From Shinella sp. UYSO24 (GTDB lineage: Bacteria > Pseudomonadota > Alphaproteobacteria > Rhizobiales > Rhizobiaceae), in assembly GCA_902167985.1 (NCBI GenBank), contig CABHNZ010000002.1:425197-489196 (forward strand): a stretch of DNA of 64,000 nt, written 5' to 3'. Position 1 is the stretch's first letter; each line of letters starts with the position of its first letter. Made by a program: the position numbers and the translations under genes. Positions 58,503-64,000 of the stretch are shown piece by piece. The notes below the pieces were generated by a model that searched no databases, was not told where the DNA came from, and saw nothing but the letters and a program-made list of their open reading frames with translations.

Positions 58503-59039
58503 ATGTCTTTCTATCGCGTTAACGAAGCCGGTCCGATCTCACCAATCGCCGTCAAGGATCTGCCCGCAAGCATCGCATCGACCCTGACCGAACTCCTCGA
58601 TCAGGCCGGTTTCGAGGTGGATCGCGACATCGACGCCGTCAGAGCCTGCCTCGACAAGGCGCGAGCGCTCCTGCGAACGGAACCGAAGCCGGAATTTACC
58701 GGCGGTCTGGCACCGTGGCAGATGAAGCGCGTCAGCCGGTTCGTTGAAGAGCATCTGTCGTCGTCTATCCGCTGCGAAGATCTTGCGGCTCTCTGCCGCC
58801 TGAGCGTCAGCCACTTCTCGAAATCGTTTCGCCAGAGTTTCGGTGTCCCACCGCATGCATATGTTCAGGCTAGGCGCATCGATCGCGCCAAGACGTTGCT
58901 GATTGAAAGCGGCGAGCCGCTTGTACAGATCGCGCTTGAGTGCGGAATGGCCGACCAGGCTCACCTCTCGCGGCTCTTTCGGCAAGCGACCGGGCAGACT
59001 CCCAGCAGCTTCCGCCGCCGCCACGCCTACGCGGAATGA
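58503..59039 (+). CDS. AraC-family regulator
   Basis: 178 residues, paralogous to the AraC gene at 21744. Short N-terminal region, GGLAPWQ linker, then HTH pair (LSSSIRCEDLAALCRLSVSHFSKSFRQSFG, IALECGMADQAHLSRLFRQATGQTPSSFRR). ATG 58503 has AAGGAA upstream. Divergent from the winged-helix ATPase gene (236-bp gap, nothing else seen) and overlapping the hydrolase-like gene that follows by 4 bp. Confidence 0.88.
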   Translation: MSFYRVNEAGPISPIAVKDLPASIASTLTELLDQAGFEVDRDIDAVRACLDKARALLRTEPKPEFTGGLAPWQMKRVSRFVEEHLSSSIRCEDLAALCRLSVSHFSKSFRQSFGVPPHAYVQARRIDRAKTLLIESGEPLVQIALECGMADQAHLSRLFRQATGQTPSSFRRRHAYAE

Positions 59040-60007
59040 TCTCCCGAGCCCTCAACGAAAGTAAACAAAAAATGCCGGTTCACATCACGCCTGCCTCGGC
59101 CAATCCCGTTCTCGATACCCTGACCCAGGAATTCCTGGACCGCTTTCCGGGTCCGGCGAGAAGCATCGAGGAATTGAGAGAGCGCACGTCCGAGACCAAT
59201 GCCTCCCGGCATGCCGCAGCCCGGGTGATCGACATCAACGTCGAATTCCCGCAAGACCACATTCGTGGCAGCCTGGTCCTTCCGGAAGGTGCAGGTTCAC
59301 CGAGCCCGGTCCTTGTCTTTTTCTGCGCGGCCAGGGCAAGAGAAGGCGGCCCCATGAATGCGACGCGCTTGTGCCTCGATCTCGCCGTTGCCAGCGGGAT
59401 CGCGGTCTTCTGCCTCGACACAAGCCAGGGGCAATTGTCGGCAAGGGTGGCATGTGCCCTTTCAACTCTCTCGGGCATCCAGCATAACGGCCGCTCCCTT
59501 GGGCTCGATGGCTCGCGATTGGCGGTGGCGGGGGATGGTATCGGTGCGAAAGTCGCCGCGGTCGTTTCGATGATCGCAAAGAATCGTCCGGATCCCGCGA
59601 TCGCGCTTCAGATTCTATTCAACCCTATATTCTCAGATCGCCTCGGGAACGCCTCCTATAAAGCCTTTGCCGAAGGACCATGGATGACAGGCGAACTCAT
59701 GTCGCAAATCCTGAAAGAACTGGGTGAGCACGCAGATGCCGCACTTCCCTCGCCGACAGACGCGCGGATCAGGGAACTGGAAGGAATGCCCCCGACCCTC
59801 TTGATAACCGCCGAGAACGACATCGCAAGGGACGAAGGTGAGGAGTTCGCACGAAAACTGATGCAGGCGGATGTGAGGGTGAATGCCGTCCGCTTTCTAG
59901 GCACGATTCATGATTTTGCGGTCCTGGAACCGCTTGCCGACACTCCGGCTGCGCGCGGCGCGGTGGCCCAGGCTGCCGCGTTGTTGAAGGAGACATTCAA
60001 TGCCTAA
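59036..60007 (+). CDS. Alpha/beta hydrolase-fold protein lacking the nucleophile Ser
   Basis: 323 residues from ATG 59036 (overlapping the AraC stop), or 311 from ATG 59072. It follows the hydrolase_3/HSL layout: oxyanion region LVFFCAARAREGG where HGGG is normal, then LAVAGDGIGAKVAAV where the family has GDSAGG, acid region LLITAENDIARDEG, and His in GTIHDFAVL. The nucleophile Ser is replaced by Gly and the HGGG motif is lost, while Asp and His remain. A binding or sensory role is more likely than esterase activity. Coupled translation with AraC suggests a regulator-sensor pair. Confidence 0.8.
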   Translation: MISRALNESKQKMPVHITPASANPVLDTLTQEFLDRFPGPARSIEELRERTSETNASRHAAARVIDINVEFPQDHIRGSLVLPEGAGSPSPVLVFFCAARAREGGPMNATRLCLDLAVASGIAVFCLDTSQGQLSARVACALSTLSGIQHNGRSLGLDGSRLAVAGDGIGAKVAAVVSMIAKNRPDPAIALQILFNPIFSDRLGNASYKAFAEGPWMTGELMSQILKELGEHADAALPSPTDARIRELEGMPPTLLITAENDIARDEGEEFARKLMQADVRVNAVRFLGTIHDFAVLEPLADTPAARGAVAQAAALLKETFNA

Positions 60008-60065
60008 CATCCCTGGAATCCGTGAAGAAAAGCATTCCCGACTGCGCTCACGAGACTGTCGGCTC

Positions 60066-60923
60066 TCAACCGCCGTTCGAGAGGAGGGCAACCGCAAGTT
60101 CGACAAATGCCCTGAGACGTCCGGAGCGCCGGATATCGCGATGATAACCCATCCAAATATCGCGACCTGGCGGGTCCTCGCCCAGATCCAGCCGCTGCAG
60201 ATTTGGCTGCTTGTCTCCGACGGGGCGAGGCAGAACAGCGATGCCGACGCCGGCGCTGCTCATCTGCGCCTGGACGTTGCGGTTGTTCGATCTCACGATG
60301 ACCTTGGCCTTAGGAAGCTTCGACTTCAGCCAGTCGATATCGGGAAAGGCGCCGAGGGAGGTATCCATGGTGACGAGTGCGCAACCTTGCCCTTCGCCGG
60401 CGCGGGGCGGCGCTTTGTCCGCCGCCGCATAGACCCCGTAGGGCATCTCGACGAGCTTGCGCTGGACGACGTCTGCTTCGGTGAACGGCGAGATGCGGAA
60501 CGCGACATCGGCCTCTCGCTGCGCAAGGCTGAACAGTCTCGTCCCGGTCAGGATTTCCATGTCGACATGAGGATACATTCGCGCAAAGTCGGCGACGACG
60601 GGCGGAAGGACCCAGGCTCCGAACCAATCCGGGGAGGAAATTCGAAGGGTACCCTCAAGCTTCTGTACATCTCCGGCCAGCCGCCTTTGGATCGCCAAGG
60701 CATTCTCTTCCATATGCTCGGCAATCGATAGCACCGTCGAGCCCTCTTCGGTGAGAACGTAGCCGTCGCTGGTTCGCTGAAAAAGCGTCTGCCCTGTCGC
60801 TTCCTCCATCGCTCGCAAACGCCGGCTGATGGTCGGGTGGCTGAGCTTCAGGGAGCGGCCGGCCGCTCCCAGCGTTCCTTCCCTGGCAACAGCAAGGAAA
60901 ATCCTGACATCACTCCATTCCAT
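60066..60923 (-). CDS. LysR-family transcriptional regulator
   Basis: 285 residues, intact. N-terminal winged HTH (MEWSDVRIFLAVAREGTLGAAGRSLKLSHPTISRRLRAMEEATG), linker helix, and a periplasmic-binding-like effector domain from about 90 (LEGTLRISSPDWFGAWVLPPVVADFARMYPHVDMEI). It is divergent from the MFS gene at 61027 and is its likely regulator; the gap 60924-61026 should hold the operator. Confidence 0.9.
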   Translation of the reverse strand: MEWSDVRIFLAVAREGTLGAAGRSLKLSHPTISRRLRAMEEATGQTLFQRTSDGYVLTEEGSTVLSIAEHMEENALAIQRRLAGDVQKLEGTLRISSPDWFGAWVLPPVVADFARMYPHVDMEILTGTRLFSLAQREADVAFRISPFTEADVVQRKLVEMPYGVYAAADKAPPRAGEGQGCALVTMDTSLGAFPDIDWLKSKLPKAKVIVRSNNRNVQAQMSSAGVGIAVLPRPVGDKQPNLQRLDLGEDPPGRDIWMGYHRDIRRSGRLRAFVELAVALLSNGG

Positions 60924-61026
60924 ATCCGCCCCCGTTCAAAAACGTACGAGGACTGTGCATTGTCTTCGATTGCAGAACAAGGACGTCAGTCCGATATTTC
61001 CAGCCACCAACCATGAGGACGTCGAT

Positions 61027-62192
61027 ATGACCATCCATTATCAAACGACGCGCTGCCAAAGATGACGACGCCGCTCACCTTCGCGATGGCGCTAGGCGCC
61101 GGAGCGGCAGTAGCCAATATCTACTACAATCAGCCAATGCTGGAGTTGATCGGCAAGGATCTACCGCTTGCCGCCACGCTGATCTCGCCGGTCACCCAAC
61201 TCGGCTACGCTCTGGGGCTGTTTCTGCTGGTTCCCATGGGAGATATAGTCGAGCGCAAGCGCCTAATCGTCGGTCAATTTGTCATTCTTGCCATTGCGCT
61301 CCTAGGCGTCGCCTACGCCGGCAACACTACAATGATCGTGATATTCTCTGCGCTTGTCGGCGTATCGTCGACGGTCGCGCAGCAGATCATCCCATTTGCG
61401 GTCCACCTTACAACGCCCGCGAAACGCGGCGCGACAGTGGGAACGCTGCTATCCGGCGTGCTTGGGGGAATTCTTTTGAGCCGAACAGTCGCGGGCTACA
61501 TCGGCACGACCCTGGGCTGGCGCGAAATGTACATGATCGCGGTCGCGGTCGCCCTCATCGGCGCCGTGGGCATGTGGGGCATCCTGCCCTCCCTTCCAAG
61601 CTCGGTTTCGATGCGGTACCGAACACTGATATCTTCGATCGGCACGCTGTGGAAGGAATTTCCGGAACTTCGGCGGGCAGCCGTGACGCAGGCCCTGATA
61701 TTTGCTGGTTTTTCGGCATTCTGGACCGCACTGCCGTTTCGTCTCGCCCAGCCTGATCTCGGACTCGGCGCCGAGGTCGCAGGTCTCTTCGGCATCGTCG
61801 GCGCAGTCGGTGTAATTGCCGCTCCGATCGCCGGCCGCGTTGCCGACGTCAGAGGACCGGCCATCGTCGTGCGGCTCGGCGCTATCATTGCCCTGTCTTC
61901 GTGGGCGCTCTTTGCGGCGTCTCCGACCATAGCGGGCCTTGTCATCGGGGTCATTGCCCTGGACTTCGGAATGCAGAGCGCTTTGGTATCGAACCAGTCG
62001 CTGGTCTATGCGCTGAACCCCAACGCGCGTGCCCGTCTCAACACGGTCCTGATGGGTTCCATGTTCCTTGGTGGCGCGATCGGATCGGCCGTGTCCATTG
62101 CAGTGTGGACGAATGCCGGGTGGCTCGGTGTCGCAGCGGTCGGCGGGGCGGTCAGCGCTATCGCAGTTGCACTGCAACTCGGACGCAAGTAA
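61027..62192 (+). CDS. MFS efflux transporter (frameshifted at the 5' end)
   Basis: Twelve-helix major facilitator of the drug/arabinose-efflux type, about 388 residues. The open frame begins MTTPLTFAMALGAGAAVANIYYNQPMLELI at 61062. One added A at 61058-61060 extends it to ATG 61027 (MTIHYQTTRCQ...), which has a GAGG ribosome site eight bases upstream. Motif A appears as LVPMGDIVERKRLIVG. Divergent from the LysR gene. Cargo unknown. Confidence 0.85.
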
Positions 62193-62220
62193 GTACAGTG
62201 AAGATTGGACAAGCTTAACC

Positions 62221-62249
62221 GTCTAGGTGTTTAGTCCCGGCATTTGATG
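62221..62249 (+). repeat. IS481 inverted repeat, left
   Basis: Begins GTCTAGGTGTTTAGTCCC; pairs with 63203-63231, 4 mismatches in 29. Confidence 0.8.
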
Positions 62250-63183
62250 GTGCGGGTTGAGTTTAAACCGTTCTGGCTCTGTTGCCAGATTTTGCAGATA
62301 TATTCATAGGGTGTGAGGCCACGCAGCGTTTAAAGCCGGCGGCCGTAATTGTAGGCGTCAATGAAGTCTTGGAGGTGGGCTTTTAACTGGGCATGGCTGT
62401 CATAGTGGTAACGTTTGACAGTCGCTTCCTTGATCGTGCGGTTCATTCGCTCGACTTGGCCGTTGGTCCAGGGATGCTTGATTTTGGTGAGCCTGTGTTC
62501 GATCCCGTTCTCGCGACAACGCATGTCGAACATGTGCGTCATGTAGGAGGCCGTCGGTCCGTCGGCATAGCGAGGCGGGAACGTGAACTGAATGCCATTA
62601 TTCGGTCAGGACGGTATGAATTCTATAGGGCACAGCCGCAATCAACGCGACCAGGAAGGCGGACGCTGATGTTCTGCCTGTCTTGGTGACCAACTGAACG
62701 AAGGCGAACTTGCTGGTCCGGTCTATCGCAATAAGCAGTGCGCACTTCGGCGATGTCAATATGGAAGTATCCAATCGGGTAGGTCTTGAACTTTTTCTTC
62801 GGCGCCTTTTCCCCGATCACTTTTGGCAATCGGCTGATCTCATGGCGTTGTAAGCAGCGATGCAGCGACGAACGGGTCAGATGCGGGATCGTGGCCTGCA
62901 GGGCATAGAGGCAGTCATCCAGCGGCAGCAGCGTGTGTCGGCGGAAGGCAACGATGATCGCCTCCTCTTCAATCGAAAGTGTTGTCGAGCGGGCGTCTTT
63001 CGGACCGGTCGGAAGGTCCTTCGCCGCCGTGCGCCGCTTCCACTTCGCCACGGTCTTCGGATTGATACCGTAGCGCGTGGAAAGTGCTCTCAGGCTCTCT
63101 TGACTATTTTGTATTGCTCGACGTACTGCCTCTGCCGTCCGGGCGCTCCCGTGTAGAATTTGTCCTATAGCGCATCTCTCCAT
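62231..63183 (-). pseudogene. IS481-type transposase, disrupted
   Basis: From ATG 63183: N-terminal HTH (EAVRRAIQNSQESLRALSTRYGINPKTVAKWKRR), then LPLDDCLYALQATIPHLTRSSLHRCL, catalytic HIDIAEVRT (first Asp), and HPWTNGQVERMNRTIKEATVKRYHY with the catalytic Glu. The last part (KTLRGLTPYEYICKIWQQSQNG) ends at 62231. At least three frame changes (about 62750, 62560-62650 and 62337) break it. These may be sequencing errors as elsewhere, or true decay. Confidence 0.8.
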
Positions 63184-63202
63184 TCTTGGCTGAACAATGC
63201 AT

Positions 63203-63231
63203 CATCAAATGCCGGAACTGAACATCTAGGC
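63203..63231 (-). repeat. IS481 inverted repeat, right
   Basis: Inverted partner of 62221-62249; contains ATCAAATGCCGG near its inner edge. Confidence 0.8.
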
Positions 63232-63691
63232 TGCGGATGGGACTTCCAGACTGATGGAGTCAGTCACCTCCGAAGCAAGTTAAAAGGGACACTCCGTCAT
63301 AGAGACTGGATGAAAGCTGGCCGTCCGCAGGCAAGTTCAAAAACGCTCAAGCGAAGGCCGCCTTGAAAGGAGTCGAACCATCGGCATGCTATTATTCAGG
63401 ATGCGTGACGGAGGATAACCTACGCAGATCAAGTATTTAATTTAGCTTGAACGTCCAGCAAGGGGCCATGTGCAGACTGAGCGGTATCGGCGGGGAATTC
63501 GACAAAGCTCACATCCGACAGGGACTCATTCCGCGCGGCATTTCGCGCAGGTTCGATCGATACCGGGCTAGAAGTGCAAATCAGCGAGAGCCCGTAAGCT
63601 CTCGGCCAGGGCGACGGGTGGTGCACGGTGCGGGCAACAGGACGACACCGCTCGCCAATTCGACCGGCTGAGGCTCCACCGCGAGCTTCTA
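63232..63691. other. Intergenic stretch with a short tRNA-end-like match
   Basis: 460 bp without a recognisable gene. At 63358-63379 a 22-nt stretch matches 16837-16858 at 19 positions, same orientation, including the T-loop-like TCGAACC. Open frames on both strands here lack family matches and ribosome sites. Confidence 0.4.
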
Positions 63692-64000
63692 TCAACGCGG
63701 TGGCTGAAGGACCGTGGCGAATAGCACCCGCTTGAATTGCTCGATCGGCTGAGGAGAGCGATCGACTTTCATCCGCATCATCGCGCTTCCCAGGAGGCGA
63801 GGAGAAATGTCGCAACGTCATCGGCATCAAGGTCACGGCGTATCTCGCCCTGCGCCTGCCCGACCCGCACGACATCAGCGAAAGCATCCGTGAGGGACCG
63901 GCACACCTCAATCAGATGGCTGCGCAGCACTCGCTATGCTCGGGCATTTCAAGGCTTAGATTTCCGACGAGGCAGCCATACCGCCAACCCGCCTCTTCCA
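63692..64000 (-). CDS. TetR-family regulator, C-terminal part (runs off the window, frameshifted)
   Basis: Minus strand entering from the right edge: EEAGWRYGCLVGNLSLEMPEHSE, then after a frame change LRSHLIEVCRSLTDAFADVVRVGQAQGEIRRDLDADDVATFLLASWE, and after another MMRMKVDRSPQPIEQFKRVLF, stop at 63692. This is the ligand-binding half of TetR/AcrR regulators of the TetR_C_11 type (GCLxGNLxxE and SWEGA-type landmarks). The DNA-binding domain lies outside the window. Confidence 0.7.

Larger units (their letters stand above)
62221..63231 (-). mobile_element. IS481-type insertion sequence
   Basis: An element of 1011 bp bounded by 29-bp inverted repeats (62221-62249 and 63203-63231), 25 of 29 positions matching. 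The outer ends read GTCTAGGTGTTT and, inverted, GCCTAGATGTTC. Size and single transposase gene fit the IS481 family. No clear target duplication is visible at the flanks (AACC left, TGCG right), which suggests an old or recombined copy. Confidence 0.8.

Noticed and set aside
63429..63911. Minus-strand open frame of 160 codons near the right end
   Set aside because: It overlaps the better-supported TetR C-terminal sequence in another frame and shows no domain.
1..64000. CRISPR arrays, rRNA genes, prophage genes and toxin-antitoxin pairs
   Set aside because: Looked for regularly spaced repeats, rRNA signatures, phage structural genes and small overlapping gene pairs; none was found.

Overview
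The window comes from an alphaproteobacterium of the Rhizobiaceae (Rhizobium/Agrobacterium type). The evidence is a FixL haem sensor with FixJ and a FixK-like regulator, a B12-dependent MetH, YtcJ/YcaC/DUF1275-type accessory genes typical of rhizobia, high GC, and an IS481-type element. I saw no rRNA gene, intact tRNA or CRISPR array.

Layout. 0.1-6.4 kb (minus): a five-gene peptide/nickel-type ABC importer ending in a class V aminotransferase. 6.8-11.1 kb: oxygen-response block with fixK-like, a degenerate receiver, fixJ, fixL and a divergent single-domain receiver. 11.2-16.4 kb: an N-acylglucosamine 2-epimerase-family enzyme divergent from metH, with a 16-bp palindrome between them. 16.4-17 kb: debris (siderophore ABC ATPase tail, tRNA-like fossil). 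17-45 kb: an accessory block of small oxidoreductases, hydrolases, membrane proteins and regulators, with repeated gene types: three chloroperoxidase-like alpha/beta hydrolases, two YcaC-like isochorismatases, two metallo-beta-lactamase-fold enzymes, two near-identical receiver-only proteins and several AraC regulators. 45.7-50.5 kb: a CMD-family protein and a three-subunit periplasmic molybdenum hydroxylase (2Fe-2S, Mo subunit, tri-haem cytochrome c). 50.8-55.5 kb: ThrE-like exporter, fumarase C, cupin, malate:quinone oxidoreductase. 55.6-62.2 kb: winged-helix/NB-ARC regulator, AraC, a hydrolase-like protein, LysR, MFS pump. 62.2-63.2 kb: an IS481-type element with its inverted repeats. The window ends inside a TetR gene.

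About half of the longer genes are split by frameshifts. Wherever I worked one out in detail, a one-base change, nearly always in a short homopolymer run, restores the family sequence. I therefore annotate these as single genes with probable sequencing indels. Genuine remnants (truncated, substituted stops) are marked as pseudogenes.

The most interesting region is 21.7-36.4 kb. A histidine kinase, a FixJ-type regulator and two receiver-only proteins lie among paired hydrolases. A 14-bp palindromic box (CATMC-N4-GTATG) recurs in three intergenic regions next to these regulators, with a weaker fourth match. One copy sits about 40 bp upstream of a candidate small RNA with stacked hairpins and CCUCCC-type anti-Shine-Dalgarno loops, resembling the rhizobial alpha-r14 class. 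I read this as a possible two-component stress/detoxification regulon with its own riboregulator. That is inference from arrangement, not proof.
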